Shown here: in pieces, positions 14,232-27,541 of the stretch
Position numbering within the stretch: position 1 is the first letter of the stretch
How the letters are laid out: each line of letters opens with the position of its first letter
DNA from: Verpa conica
Lineage: Eukaryota > Ascomycota > Pezizomycetes > Pezizales > Morchellaceae
Reading direction: 5' to 3'
NCBI GenBank assembly: GCA_033030425.1
Contig: JAUFSD010000008.1
Location: forward strand, 992,001-1,056,000
Length of the DNA stretch: 64,000 nucleotides
Translations under genes and position numbers: made by a program
Notes under the pieces: model-generated
Databases searched by the model: none
What the model was told of the DNA's origin: nothing
What the model saw: only the letters and a program-made list of their open reading frames with translations

Positions 14232-15698
14232 GTTTATGATCGGTATTTTCGAGTAAAATTAACCTTTTATGCGAAAATAGCTGACCGTGTGAGGGATACA
14301 GAGATCGCTTTTATGGGTGAGAAATGAGAAAACTAAGCTTCGAGATAGTTGAAGCGGAAGGGATTTGGATTTGGATTTGAATTGGGGTTAAACTGAACTG
14401 CGAGGCTTGATGATAGAAAAGAGGACTATATTCGTGGGGAAAGTGGATTAATAAATAAGTTCCTAGAACCACAAAGTTCAAATCAATACCTCCTCACTTC
14501 ATAATTAAAAAAAGACAGCAGTGCTATAGAAACAGACAAATAGTTGCTGCATGCTGACATGGTGCCGCAATATTGGTTTTCTAGGCTGACCCAGGAAATG
14601 GCCTTCATGAACCACGAATAGCCTAATAACATCTGATTCAACGAAGTGTGTAAAGCCATAACTATCATCTGGAGACGAAAGGAGGATCAGTAGGTGAAAC
14701 CATACATACCTGTCTCGGGTTTGAGGGCTGAAAACGGTGGACTGGGTCTGGCGTGTGGGGGTAAGTGCAATCCCGTACGTACGTACAAGCAAAGTGCTAG
14801 AAATATAGTCCGTACCACTTATGCTTGGGATAGTCGTCTCTATACGTATGTATGTCTGACGATGCCTTCAGTAATTCGAATTACAGACACACTCTGTTAG
14901 GTCTATTGGGTGTTCCATTGCTATTGACGGGATCTATCTCTCCCAGTTATCTTCCAATAATTTATTTTATACCGAACCTCTGTAAAAAAAATTCGTAGAA
15001 ATCCTTGGCTACTACTTTAAGCAAATTTTTGCTTTTAGAGAAATCGGTAAAGTACGTATAGAACTACTTTTCCGGAGCTTATCGCGTGATATCTAGTTGC
15101 ACGTTGCCTGCGGCTCAAATCACCAATATTTGGGTAAGGCAAGCCCAATGATCTGAACCCAAGATCTCCTCCCTCGCTTTCGTACCAATGATGGTAGTCA
15201 ATTGAGACGTTCTACATTGCAAGGAATGCCCTATACTTTCTATTTATACAGTAAGTAGATAGAAATCTAACTATATGTATAACTCAGTTTCTCATCAAGC
15301 TCCCACAATTCGTAGAAGTCATGATATACTTTAAAAGGCAACCTCTGGTAGTTTAACCCAGTAGAGTTACTTTCATACCAGAATTCGAGCCTTCCTGTCG
15401 TGCTGCGATAAAATATTATTGTCAGACGTACATAGGTCTTGCCAAGAAAGACGTCATTGTCTCAATTCTCTTTGGTACGATCGTTCCAGTTGCGATCTCC
15501 GTAAACGCAACAGATAGCAATCGCCTACGTCAGCCGAACCGCAATTATAAGCTAACATGTCCCTTACAGACACGACCACCTCCCATACACTCTGCGGATC
15601 GCATCGGAAAACTGCACTTGAGAACAACAGCAGCAGCAACAAAAAAAAAACCAACATAATAGCGCCACAGCGAATAAAAAAGAATTACAGAAAAAAAT
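14232..15698. other. Intergenic region, nothing recognised
   Basis: This lies between two divergently transcribed small genes and must hold both promoters. I see no clear TATA box or other named element, and the short frames have no homology I recognise. Confidence 0.55.
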
Positions 15699-16212
15699 AT
15701 GGCCGCCACATCATTTTCAGAGATTTTCTCAGCGATAATAGTTTTCGCCTTCATCGCTTTACTCGGTGCGGCGGGCTTCGTTGTCTCCCAGCAAATGCCA
15801 CAATGGACCGAGAACGCAAAGGAGCAGCTCAAGGGGAAAAATATTGACATCTCTAACGGTGGCGCACGGTTTGGAATTAAGGAAGTATCGAACGAAGAGG
15901 AAATGGACAAGTTGCAAAGGTTAGGGGTTAACTCATTGACCCCCTCCTCTTTTTTGCCACAAACTTACTCTTTTTTTATTTTTATTTTTTGAATCAATCA
16001 GGGCATTCGTAAGGACGATGAGCAACTCGCACGCAAACCCAGCTGTGAACACAAAAGATAAACACCACTATGTCAAGAGGTCTGTGCACATTTTTTTGTG
16101 CCCCTTGGTGTTTCATGGTAACATCACTGATCACTGCATGGAAAACAGGTGGAAGAACCACGAAGGAAAAGTTGTCGAGGAAAGGGTACCTGTTAACTCT
16201 CAGGGAATCTGA
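15699..16212 (+). CDS. Small protein with one N-terminal membrane helix
   Basis: Predicted 120-residue protein from exons 15699-15919, 16002-16079 and 16149-16212. The second intron is 69 nt, a multiple of three, so its retention would leave the frame open and add 23 residues; splicing is preferred because it has GT...AG ends and removes an atypical segment. Residues about 8-30 (SEIFSAIIVFAFIALLGAAG) form one hydrophobic helix, possibly a signal anchor. The remainder is hydrophilic and ends with a basic stretch (HHYVKRWKNHEGK). The layout suggests a small tail-exposed endomembrane or mitochondrial protein, but I do not recognise the family and assign no function. Confidence 0.65.
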
Positions 16213-17971
16213 ATTCTCATCATGCGCATCAGGGGAAAAAAGTGTGTGGTGTCCAGGGGGTGGCGTTTCTCTTAGCCTTATTGTCTTACACGTATATCTC
16301 AATCTCGATTTATTATTATAAACACTAAATACACTACTTATGCTTAAACTACCGTGTCGAGGAATTGCGCAGATCTAGAACATATAAGATAAATGACGTA
16401 AAGGATGGGTAGGATATGAAAAAAAGAATGAAAGATTGTATCTTTAGATGCAAAGAGGTATTGAGAACACATAAAAACCCAAGCCCGCAACCCAGAAATA
16501 CCTAAGTAACCAAACGGATCCCAACATTCGTGATCCTAGACACAATGAAGTGTTCAAGATCCTATCAAAATCACTAGGATGTGAAGGCTTCTCCATATTC
16601 TTAAATCCCACATTTCTCTCTCCAATCAGTAAGAATTAAATCATTTATCACAACAACGTGCCCCACAAAAATGCGGCTCTTAAACCCTCCCCCCTCCCAC
16701 TGCTCTCATTGATTCTCGCGGGAAACGTTTTTTTCGGTTCTCCACATGTACGACGACAGTGCGAATCTGATTAGTCGTACACGTGGCATCCACGACGGTA
16801 ATTCAACTTCCCGCGGGACTGAGCTCGGGTAAACGTCCTCTTTGGCGGATCACGACACTACCACGGTGATAATTGGCCAAGTATACAATATCACATGAGA
16901 GCTCGCTAGGGTTAATGTAAATTTTCTATAGATCAGAATTTTGTGATGCGATGATATAGAGTTTTTATGGTCTGTATAAGAGCGATTTGAGAAGATATAC
17001 ACCATAGTCTATCACTCGAAACTGCGCTATATTCCCAAGGATCAGCCAAACCATCCGCTTCTGAGAAAATGGTTAGGAGTAAATTCGGTTACTACTATAA
17101 ACCTGTCGAAGCCAGGCGTATTTTAAAAAAATTCGGTCACAAGGTCGCGCACTGCGGGATAAAGCAGACTACAGCATAAGAGCCGCTCGGGCTCACTATA
17201 TTCCACCACTCCTTGAGCACGAAGTAGGCCCAATGTCTTTAGGGCGATGACAATAACCGAAATTTGTGAATGTCCAACGGAAAATTCGGTGGTGCCGATC
17301 TCCCGGCATAGGAATACTAGTGTACTTATGCCTAAGATCACGGAATGAATCCCGCGAATTTTTGGTTTTACCAATGAAACTCACTATGAGATGACTGGAA
17401 CACTTGAGCACTAGAGCGATCGAAGTTGCCAAGATATACACTTAGTGGGAACCACGAGTGACGTTCCGTGACGAGAGCTTTACCCGACAAGGCCTTTTTT
17501 TAGGTATTGCGTATAAGTTGATCTACAGTGCAATGGAGATCGTTTTCTGCGAAACATAAGATTTTCTAGTGTATTTTTGGGAGATCCGGGTTGGGTCGGA
17601 TTAAGCAGTAGTTCCAGCATTCTACTGGCACAGCAATTCCATGCAACTAAACTATTATCCAAGTATCCACCCTAGTATATATGCCCCATGGGGAATAAAA
17701 AGAAAGAAATCTACATAATCACGCGTCAGATATCCCAAAAACAAACTATTCAAACCCCCACGCAAGGACACCTCTCATACTTTGTAAGCATGTATGCTTT
17801 TTAAGTCCATCAACCCAATATTTGGAGGTGGTACTTCTCGTAGCACCCCTAGAGAAACTTAGCTTTGCATATTACTACGTACACCTTATGAAACATATGG
17901 AGAATAACCTCCTAGATTTAGGCTGCATATAATTAATATTTTTTTTGAAAAAAAATAACCATCTAGACTAA
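16213..17971. other. Intergenic region, nothing recognised
   Basis: This is the space between two convergent genes. No RNA gene, repeat or supportable coding region was seen. A short T-run next to an A-run at about 17939-17955 lies just downstream of the transporter stop codon and may belong to its 3' end. Confidence 0.55.
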
Positions 17972-20117
17972 TTACTGATCCCGTGCCCACATCCGCTTCA
18001 TAAATATGATTGAGCAGAATGATGTCACAGCGAATGCTATAGCAAACTTATAGCCCAATGGATATTTAGGCGCTTGGGCCGCGGGGTATATAAAAACTAT
18101 GGACTTTAGTTAGCTGTGAAGATCAAGGGGGTGGGTTGGAGGCATACTGTTGGTAATCGAATCAACAACAAATACAAAAGTAACGGCGACTCCGATGATC
18201 ATAGCACGCTGTTCAGCATCGCTTGCACATATCTCTGCGAGCCACGCAACGAGTATGGAGCCTACCGCATGGCTTAGAAACAGCAAGTGGAATCCTAACA
18301 TCTTGACTCCAAAAGAAGGCGGCCAGATGGTTAGAATGATACAGCCGACTATGATGGTGATTAGCTGAACCAAACACCATCTACTACGTTTGCCAGTTTT
18401 GTCGGAAATGTAAGCGAATATAAGCATAGCGGCCATCTGAAGTACGTAGGCACCTATTGGGATTACTAAGGACGATGTTAGGATACGATGCAGACTGTTT
18501 AAGATCGGTGAACAAAATAATAACAATGTAGCAATGACGGAAATGAGGGGGATGAATACCGTTGATCTCGTCGACAGAGAACCTTGGCAGTCCATCATCA
18601 GTCTTAACCGACTTGAGAAAAAGACTATACCAGGTATTCGAATTCTGGGACCAGCTCCACGTCCTATCCTCATTCCCATCCCCACAAGAGCTCTGATTAG
18701 CTATGGCAGAACTCGATCCCGAATGAATGGGGAGTCTTACGCATAGGCAGCTGTAAACACCCACAACGGCCAAGTCTTAACAATCTTCTTCACCTTCCCC
18801 ATCGTCAATCCCGCGGGGCCTTCCCTCCCTACATCTTCCATCCTCTTCTTTGCAATCTCCCTGAATTCAGTATTAAGCCACCGCGCGCGAGAATTCTGTG
18901 GGCTGTCGGGGATAAGGTAGAATCCGGCTAGAGCGACGATGATGGTCATAAGACCATTAAAGATAAAAAGCCATCTCCAACCCGATCTATTTTTTTATTT
19001 TTTTATTTTTTTATTCCAGTGAGATTAATACAAATCGTAGATGACTACAAGAGGTGCAGCTATGAGGGGGGGGGTACATACAATCCACAAACCCCATTCA
19101 TACCTGAGTGAAGCGCGGCTTGCATCGATCCAACAAATATATTAGCAGCGGGATAAGAAGTGCCGAATATTGCCACCCGTTTTGAGAGCTCTGATGGGTT
19201 GTACCATAGCATGAGTACGGTGACAACTAACCAGATGTCAAATCGGCATCATGCAGGGTAGTAGGGGGTAGCGTTGTGGGAAACCTACTGCCCGGATACG
19301 ACGAAGCCTCGCAGGCACCAATAAGGAACCGCATGGCATAGATAAGCTTTGCGTCTTGTGCAACAGCGATCAAACCTTTAATATAACCAGTATCAGTCAA
19401 CCAAGATTTCTAATCACGATTCATCGGGATTCATAGGATAGGTAGATACTAACCAGTAAAGATTCCCCAGATTAGTTCAAGGGCTGGGAGGTAGAGGGAA
19501 GGACGGATCTTGATCATAATTATCTGAGAAGGAATTACGCAAAGTGCATAGCCAATCCGGAAGCATGTATCGAAATAGTTGAGTTCATTACTAGAGAATA
19601 ATTTCTATCAGTAAGTACTTGCAGTATAAGAAGCACGGGATAAAACGAACCCGTTCAGATTCAACTGCAAAACCGCCCCCGGTCAGCCACAAACCCACCA
19701 ATCATAAAAGCGCATATAAACTTACATCCTCTTTCATCCCACTAATGTATGCAGTTTTATAATTTGAAGAGTCGATATGTTTAATACAGTCTACAGTTAA
19801 GTCAGTTTAGTCCAAATTCTATGAAAGGTATATATAAATCCCACAAGATATCCAAAAATACACCCTAAATACACCCATCTCCTCAGTCAATAGCCGCTAA
19901 TAAAAAATAAAAAAGTGGGGGATATCTACATCAGGCATATATCTAGCCTCCTCATAAATGCTTTTTCAACCTTCTGGTCGGCTATCAGAGGGGTATCATG
20001 AACAATTTGTACATTTCTCCATGCATCTGAGCCAGCCACAACAAAGTCGGAATTATTGAGACAATGATTTAGTCTGGTGTTATTTAGGATATTCTTAGGT
20101 TTATCAGTCTTCGTCAT
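17972..20117 (-). CDS. MFS transporter, pantothenate (FEN2/Liz1) type
   Basis: Predicted 482-residue plasma-membrane symporter of the anion:cation symporter (Dal5-like) branch of the major facilitator superfamily. Eleven exons close in frame: 20117-19930, 19864-19845, 19790-19726, 19664-19651, 19590-19454, 19375-19289, 19226-19082, 18986-18741, 18663-18560, 18465-18148 and 18096-17972. Exons 2 and 4 are only 20 and 14 nt. Family landmarks in order: DSSNYKTAYISGMKED after TM1, NELNYFDTCFRIGYALCVIPSQ, RFLIGACEASSYPG, GWRWLFIFNG, NTWYSLFLKS, PIGAYVLQ, and AWLAEICASDAEQRA. The motifs resemble the yeast pantothenate permease Fen2 and S. pombe Liz1 more than allantoate permeases, so pantothenate is the likely substrate, but this is inference. 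One intron contains three TTTTTTTA repeats near 18990-19013. The start is the first ATG (20117) of the longest consistent frame. Confidence 0.82.
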
Positions 20118-20849
20118 TGCAGAGGGTACTCTAATGGTGCTAGAAACGGTTTTGTGTGGAGGGTACGACAATGCGGGGCTGCCAGATGAGGGCTGTGGTC
20201 GTAGTAAGGTTTGTTCATGACTAGGTAAAAAGCTGCCGAGAAGAGCTATAGATTAGACCTAGCAGGGAGGTGGGGCTTCTTCGCCTTGGGAGATACTTAT
20301 TAAAACGGAAAGGCACCACAACGTAGATACCATGCTCTATTGGGCACAAGCCCCACGGTGATCCGTGCTTACAAAAAGGTCTTGGCAAACCATATCCTAA
20401 CGTCGACTTATGGCCCGTCACGCACCGCAAGAACATAGCAGTAGGTTGGAGCAAAATAATTATTCCGAGCTAATATAATTACAGATATTATAGCCACAAA
20501 TCTGGAACCACGCGCCACAAGACGAGAAGATTCCGTCACACAAACCCTACAGGAAAAAAAAACCGAAAAAATATTGCCAAGCAATGATCACATCACTGTC
20601 ACCAACTGAAAAATTGCAGAATAGCACAGTAGTTTAAACACCGATGAAAAAATCTCGAAATTCATAACCCCGTAAAAGCCGTTCGTACATACAAGAGGAA
20701 ACCACAAGGAAAAACCGTTAAGAAAAAAGAGAAAGAAAAACTACAGAAAAGCACGCCTATTTTTCCGCCCATTATCGGAAAGCCATTGTATAACTTCCGC
20801 ACAGAACTCTCTATCTCCTTCCCATATTTTATTTTTGCCGGTATTCTAT
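20118..20849. other. Hsp70 3' flank and transporter 5' flank
   Basis: This 732-bp spacer separates two genes on the same strand. It should contain the Hsp70 3' UTR and the transporter promoter. It is A-rich on the plus strand around 20550-20760. I see no specific element. Confidence 0.5.
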
Positions 20850-22991
20850 TTAGTCGACCTCCTCAACCTGTGGGCCATCATCGCCACCAGATGGGGGAGC
20901 ACCACCAGCGCCGGGGAAGCCACCACCTGGCATGCCGCCGGGAGCACCACCTTGGCTCTGGTAGAACTTCATCATGATGGGGTTTGCAGTGCCCTCTAGT
21001 TCCTTCTGCTGAGACTCGAATTCGTCCTGTAATAAATGTTAGTGATCTGTTTTAAAACAAAAGAATTAAGTAGATTTTACCTTAGTAGCAGTGTTATTAT
21101 TGTCTAGCCACTCAACGGTCTCATCAATAGCCTTCTTCAATTTCTCCTTGTCGCCAGGGTCGAGCTTATCGCCGACCTTATCGTCGCTCAAGCTGTTGCG
21201 TAGAGAGTAGGCGTAGGACTCAAGAGCGTTCTTGGCAGAAATACGGGCAGCTTCTGCTTCATCCTCCTCCTTGTACTTCTCGGCTTCAGCCAACATGCGC
21301 TCAATCTCTTCCTTGGAGAGACGACCCTTGTCGTTGGTGATGGTGATACGATTGGTCTTTCCGGTACCCTTCTCGACAGCAGAGACGTTAAGGATACCGT
21401 TAGCATCGATATCGAAGGTAACCTCAATTTGAGGAACACCACGAGGAGCAGGAGGAATTCCAGTAAGCTCAAACTTTCCGAGAAGATTGTTATCCTTAGT
21501 GCGGGCACGTTCACCCTCAAATACCTGGATCAAAACACCAGGCTGGTTGTCTGAGAAAGTAGAGAAGACCTCAGACTTCTTGGTAGGTACAGTGGTGTTG
21601 CGCTTGATAAGAGGAGTCATGACACCACCAGCAGTCTCAATACCGAGTGAAAGCGGAGCGACATCAAGCAAGAGAATCTCCTGTGTCTTGGAGGAAGTGT
21701 CTCCGGAAAGAATAGCTGCCTGAACAGCAGCACCGTATGCAACAGCCTCATCGGGGTTGATTGACTTGTTGGGCTCCTTGCCGTTAAAGAAGTCGGATAC
21801 AAGCTTCTGGACCTTGGGGATACGGGTAGAACCGCCGACCAAAACGATCTCGTGAACGGAAGACTTATCGATCTTAGCATCACGGAGGACACGCTCGACA
21901 GGCTCCATGGTTGAGCGGAAGAGATCCTGGCAGAGTTCTTCGAAACGAGCACGAGTAATTGAGGTGTAGAAATCAATACCCTCATACAGAGAATCGATCT
22001 CAATGGAGGTCTGAGCAGAGGAAGAGAGGGTACGCTTAGCACGCTCGCAAGCAGTGCGGAGACGACGGAGAGCACGGGCATTGGCAGTCAAATCCTTCTT
22101 GTGCTTCCTCTTGAACTCCTGAACGAAGTGGTTGACGAGGCGGTTGTCGAAATCCTCACCACCCAAGTGAGTATCACCAGCAGTGGCCTTAACTTCAAAG
22201 ATACCCTCCTCAATGGTCAAAAGGGAGACATCGAAAGTTCCACCACCCAAATCAAAGATAAGAACATTACGCTCACCAACGGCCTTCTTATCAAGACCAT
22301 AGGCAATAGCAGCGGCAGTAGGCTCGTTGATGATACGGAGAACGTTCAAACCGGCAATTAAGCCAGAGTCCTTAGTAGCTTGACGCTGAGAGTCATTGAA
22401 ATAGGCAGGGACAGTGATGACAGCGTTGTTAACGGTACCACCGAGGTAAGACTCAGCAGTTTCTCTCATCTTGGTAAGAACCATAGATGAGATCTCCTCA
22501 GGTGAGAAGACCTTTGTCTCGCCCTTGAACTCGATCTGAACATAAGGCTTGCCACCCTTATCGACAATCTTGAAGGGGAAATGCTTCATGTCAGCCTGAA
22601 CCTCAGCATCGGCAAATTTACGACCGATGAGACGTTTAGCATCGAAGACAGTGTTATGACTAAATGATGAAAGTTAGCAATAGTTTGTGAGAAGGACATA
22701 ATTAAAATAGAATAAACTTACGGGTTCATGGCGACTTGGTTCTTAGCAGAGTCACCAATCAGACGTTCGGTATCAGTGAAAGCAACCTAAACAATTGAGA
22801 AAAATGCTCGTTAGTCACCTCTGCCTACCAGGAAACATGTCTTCAATGAAGAGTAGCAGGAAAAGACTTACAAAAGACGGAGTTGTTCGGTTTCCCTGAT
22901 CATTGGCAATAATTTCGATACGGTCATCTCTGAACACACCGACACAAGAGTAGGTAGTTCCCAAATCGATACCAACAGCGGGGATCGTCAT
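20850..22991 (-). CDS. Cytosolic heat shock protein 70 (SSA type)
   Basis: ATP-dependent chaperone of 646 residues. Exons are 22991-22872, 22786-22722, 22659-21081 and 21026-20850; all phases close. The N-terminus begins [19 protein letters not shown], giving the nucleotide-binding DLGTTYS motif at residues 9-15. [14 protein letters not shown], the second Hsp70 signature, and [13 protein letters not shown], the third, follow. The C-terminus has a Gly/Pro/Met-rich tail and ends EEVD, the TPR co-chaperone docking motif that marks cytosolic members. No ER or mitochondrial signal is present. The first two introns interrupt the beginning of the ATPase domain and the last one splits the C-terminal lid. 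Heat-shock elements could not be assigned convincingly upstream: an AGAAGCTCCT stretch near 23260 is only a partial match. Confidence 0.97.
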
Positions 22992-24805
22992 CTTGATAGA
23001 TTTTTCAGTGGTTGTAGGGGAAGTTTAGCTGAAGGTATATTTTTCCGCTGAGGGTAGAGAGATTCGTGGAAATAGCGTTAGAAGAACAAAGGCTGTGGGG
23101 TCTTCAACGGCTCAGACAGTGTTTGATGGATGGAGAGAAAGAGGGGAAGAAGAAACGGTGGGGGGGAGAGGAAGAAAGTGATTTATAGAGATACGGCGGC
23201 GGGGGAGACTATTGAGTCGACCGCAAAAGTGCAGCCAGGAACTCTGTAGAGTGCGCTAGAAGCTCCTACCACATCCATAGACATCTACGACATTCTACCA
23301 GCCTCTAGACAACCCCTCCCCCGCCACAGTGCTTACTTTCAAAAAATGCACAGCTCTGACCGCTTCTCATGCAGGTAGCCTATTCTCAATTTCTATTGAT
23401 CCCTCGATCGCTTCTGGCAATACCTTTCATGCTGTTTAATCAGTTTTGACACCACTCTAGGCGACCGTTGCTGCTGCGTTCCTACTGACTTCCATTTGAT
23501 TCTAAGAGTGACGTAGAGCTGCGCTAGCCTTTGTCACTCGTTGGCAGGGCAACCCACCAAAGTGGCAACCTAAACGATCTGTTTACCCCCTCTTGCGGCT
23601 CTCAGCCCCACCAGCACAGAGCTCCGAGCCCTACGAATCTCCGATCAAGCGCGATCAGTGGGGCACCGGAAATGCCAACTGCTCTTCTGGTTCAATTCGC
23701 TATCATTAATCGAGTCATTTCAGTATGTGCTCAGCTCGAATATTTTGCTGCAGTTTAGTTAACCCATGTACCCCAACGCTGGGAGCGAACTGGTCCCGAC
23801 CGCTGGAAAGTGTAATGAAAAAATAGAAATTTCCCCCCCCTTACGTCAGCCGTCACCCTTAAGCTACATGTATTCCTAGACATATATTCCTGGTTTTGGG
23901 GGATCTGTTAATTATCTTTTATTGATAGCTGATACCTTTCAATGTCTTAGCTCCCTAAAGTAAACAAGACTTCTACTTCTTATACAGAAAATCTCACTCC
24001 TAGTCATACAAAGCAGGTATATTACAAACCAAATTACCGAAATATTTTCTACGATACCTCTAATCAGACTATATAAAGGATTCTTAAAGTATAAGTACCA
24101 CTTTAATAAGGAATTCTTACTTTAAGGTAGTCAACCCTAATCGTGTCTTTTTGCTGCCCTTACTCAAACACCAGTATTATAGATCCTTGAACCAACACTG
24201 ACTCCTCCTATCACTACCATATTATGCGAATAAGCACTGCCTTGGGAGCCTAGGGGACTGACTTTCTATAGGCATCGAAGATTATTTAATATAGCTGCAT
24301 CTAGGAAAAAAGAGTTAAATCAACCTATCTAGCTAGCTACGTTAAAATTAGCCCTTTGAAGTCTTGCCTACTTTCGTTCATTATGTAGGCCTATACTCTG
24401 AATAAAGAGCCTGCGGTATAGCTTTGTCTAACCAGAGTAGAAACTACAAACGGCTCCTCAGTAACAATGGTGGGAATATTTTTTCTTTCTTTGTTCTTCC
24501 CTGTCCCCATTTAACCTTATGGTTTCGGGGGGGAGGGTGATCGATTCCGGAGGCCAAAGCTAAAGACCAAGCTTTGCTACACGTAGTACGGAAACCAGCT
24601 TGTCTAACAGTCGATCACCCACAGCTCAAACAGAGCCTCCATGCCGCTACGGGTTGGGACTTGATGCATGGACTAGGGGTACCCGCAGAGCCGCAACTCC
24701 CCAGATTTTCCAAGAATGATCCAGACCCAACTATACACGCAGTTCTACATGGTCCCAATGGCATCAAACGTTGCGCCCTGTTAGAGGACTATTTACAAAA
24801 TTCGT
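22992..24805. other. Hsp70 upstream region and spacer
   Basis: The first about 350 bp should be the Hsp70 promoter and 5' leader; purine-rich sequence lies immediately upstream of the start on the plus strand. The rest shows no supportable gene. The 99-codon plus-strand frame at 24574-24873 partly mirrors the opposing secreted-protein gene. A TACATGTA palindrome lies at 23865-23872. Confidence 0.5.
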
Positions 24806-26044
24806 CTAGAAAAAAAATAAATCAAAGGTCATATGCAAAAAAAATAATTCCCCAAACGCCTCTCGCTTGCTAAAAGCCCCAACTCCGATATGTAGAATAA
24901 AACGCATAAAACCATCCCCAGTATCATCGCCTATCCAACCCCAAGCCAAGCCGACCGATCGATTTAATCTTTGCATATCAAGCTCGTGCGCCATGCAACT
25001 ACCCTACATATTAGAACCAAGGCCAATGAAACATTAAACACCAGGCCAAACTTACGTGTAACATAAAGGCTGAACGACTCCAAATCCACTTTCTCCAGCT
25101 TCGTTTTCATCTTCCTAGTCTTTTGTAGAACGCTCTGCGGGCCCCCTGCCTGGATACCTACCACCTCCTCGATGATCACCTTCTCTCGAGCCATCAAACT
25201 TTCACCAACATGAGATGTCTGGGCTAGCTCCCGGAGCAAGATAGTACCTTCGCGTAAAGTTAGTACATGTCCTTAATCAACATTCATAATATTGGTGAAA
25301 TATTAACTCTTTAGTTCCATCATCTGACCGTTACTCATTTCACAAACTTTCGATGGCTCCAGCATCCTCAGTGAAGAAGTTGCTGATTTTCCAAAGAACG
25401 TGGGACAGATGGCGATGGTATTCGATCCTTCTCTTCGACCATTGCTCTTATATCCGTGCCAAACTACTGCATCTTTCTTCCCTCTATGAAAATTTAATTC
25501 TGTGAGTAGATATTCCCTTTAGAGACCCTAAGAGGATTTGCATGACTCGTTCACTCACCCTGCACAGGCGTTTTCCCAGAGCTCACTCAAGTCCATTCCA
25601 CCTCGTCCACCAATAAAAGTAAGGTCACGCTGAAACAGAATTGATGAGAGATGCACCAAGGCTAGCTGGACGACGTTCCAGCCCTCGTCACCAATACCCG
25701 GTAATATTAGACTACAGAGTAGAACCATATTATGAATTACTGCACACCAGAAACAGGAATGTGTATCACACTTACAAGGGGTCATCTTTCTTGATTGCGG
25801 CCGTCAAAGCCACTGGTACAAAGTTTGACAAAACTTCACGTATTTCATCCTCGAGAACTACTACCTCCGCATCTCTAAAGTTCTCAAAAGCCAAATCTAG
25901 CGCTAGGTTATCCTGCCCGTGGCTGACAGCCTCGTGCTTAGGTGAAGCACCATAGTATGGCCTGTTTCTTGGTGATGGTGGTATAGCCGCAAACACGACA
26001 CTTAATTGCAAAGCAAAAACGCACAATCCCGAAAAATATTTCAT
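24806..26044 (-). CDS. Putative secreted protein, unknown function
   Basis: Predicted 333-residue secreted protein. Proposed exons are 26044-25776, 25711-25559, 25483-25308, 25247-25042 and 25003-24806; phases close, though the last intron is only 38 nt and the 3' end is the least certain part. Residues 1-19 form a clear signal peptide (MKYFSGLCVFALQLSVVFA). The middle contains TIAICPTFFG followed about 40 residues later by STILLRELAQTSHVGE. This order loosely resembles fungal secreted zinc metallopeptidase-like proteins, where the second element would carry HExxH. Here the histidines are absent, so any peptidase activity is unlikely. The resemblance is weak and I do not name a family. An alternative splice would end the protein shortly after residue 250. 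Confidence 0.55.
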
Positions 26045-27541
26045 TGTGAGGGTCGTGTTAGGTGCAAGAGTCGAAATTAAAGTGAGCTGTAAGCGGCACT
26101 GGTGGAGGGCATCCTCTACAATATATCACCTCCCAGGGCGCCACGGGGTAAATCGTTCCATACACCCTACCCAATCAACCACCAACTCGCATGGCTAGAA
26201 AGCTTATGCCAGCGCACTAAGCCTTCTGAGAAGAAATTGAAAAAAGAAAATGATACTCACACCGAGACGGCCCAGTAGGCCAAGGCATGATACATGGGAC
26301 GACATGAGAGGTTGCTAGCTACCTCGGGACCAGTTTCGCGATAAATAGACACCATTACATCCTAAAAAGGCTTCGCTCTGGACCGGCCCGTGAAATTATG
26401 GTTGACAGGGCTGAAAAAGCCATGCATAGTTTGATTTCTGAGATACCTAAGAAGGAGTTGTTGCAGCCGCGGAGGACCCTCCGTCGTGGTGCACGGACTT
26501 GCCGCCCTTGCGCCGTCGTTCAGGAGTCGGCTATTCTTAGGAGAACCCAGGGCAAAATTCACGAGATAGCACCCTACTGTGGTTAAGTGCCAATGTAAGG
26601 TTCTATCTGTTCCATTGTCGGGTTCGCCGCAGCTCAATTGCAAGGCCAGCGCCTCAAGCTGAAGCAAATGCCGCAACCGCGGCGCTCCAGTTGATATTCA
26701 TGTCAACAGAGGAACCCACCTTGAGAATGATTCTTTTCCGCGGATATCGGAATCACTAGTCGACTAGAAACCCAGAAACCTATCTTGCACTCCCCTCAAT
26801 AGCAACTTCAAGAAGGTAAGGCAAAACCCGAAGAAACATTTGGTAACATAAAGTGGTATAGATTGCGATTGCCCTGCACAATAACGGAGTCATAGATTAG
26901 CCTGGATCAGGGCCAAAGTTACCGAGCCCTCGTGACCTTTGCGGGGTCGAGCCCCGTGTTCAAACGATGGAGTCTTTATTAAGAAACAGGTCCTTTGGAA
27001 ATATCCTTGGTCAAACTGCGAGATTGAGCGGGAAAGTTCGCCACAACAGCCTCGCTAGTAGAGGGGCAGAATGTGAAGTGTCTAGCTATTGGAAAAGCAT
27101 TAATACATCGAGGCCTAGTTTGCGCGTCAAAATCTGATAGGATGTTGGCTTACTACACGTTCCGAACGCATATTCACGTGATCTCCGTGCCTCATTGCAC
27201 TGGCGATTTGAGGCATTGTGATTTCACCCATTATCAGCCAACCGCGAATATAAGGTAACTCATATACAAAGTTCTTCGGCTCGAAGAGTAGAGAAAGATA
27301 TGAAAATAAAACCCCAGTAACAAAAAAATGTTATTTAAAACGAAGAGAAGAGAGAAAGAAATGCTTCAAAGTAGAAAAGGCTTGAAAGAGGTTGTTCTTT
27401 CCGGCCTCGCGTTGGTAAAATAGCACTCAACCACTGCCACTACCACAAAACTCATCTCATTTCCATCGCCCCATAGTACAACTGTCACTTCCTACTCTAT
27501 CTACCTATACCCAACTTTATCTCGTTTAGTTCCCCATCCAC
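26045..27541. other. Intergenic region, nothing recognised
   Basis: No supportable gene. A GC-rich arm-and-loop near 26941-26956 superficially resembles a tRNA T-arm but has no matching acceptor or D-arm. The first about 100 bp upstream of the secreted-protein start probably includes its promoter. Confidence 0.5.

Noticed and set aside
23240..23300. Heat-shock element upstream of Hsp70
   Set aside because: Only an AGAAGCTCCT partial match was seen; three contiguous alternating nGAAn units are absent.
24574..24873. 99-codon plus-strand open frame
   Set aside because: Its right end overlaps the 3' exon of the opposing secreted-protein gene and it shows no motif.
26938..26957. tRNA-like T-arm (GCGGGGTCGAGCCCCG)
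   Set aside because: The stem pairs well but the loop is one base short of a standard GTTCGA loop, and no acceptor, D or anticodon arm can be drawn on either strand.
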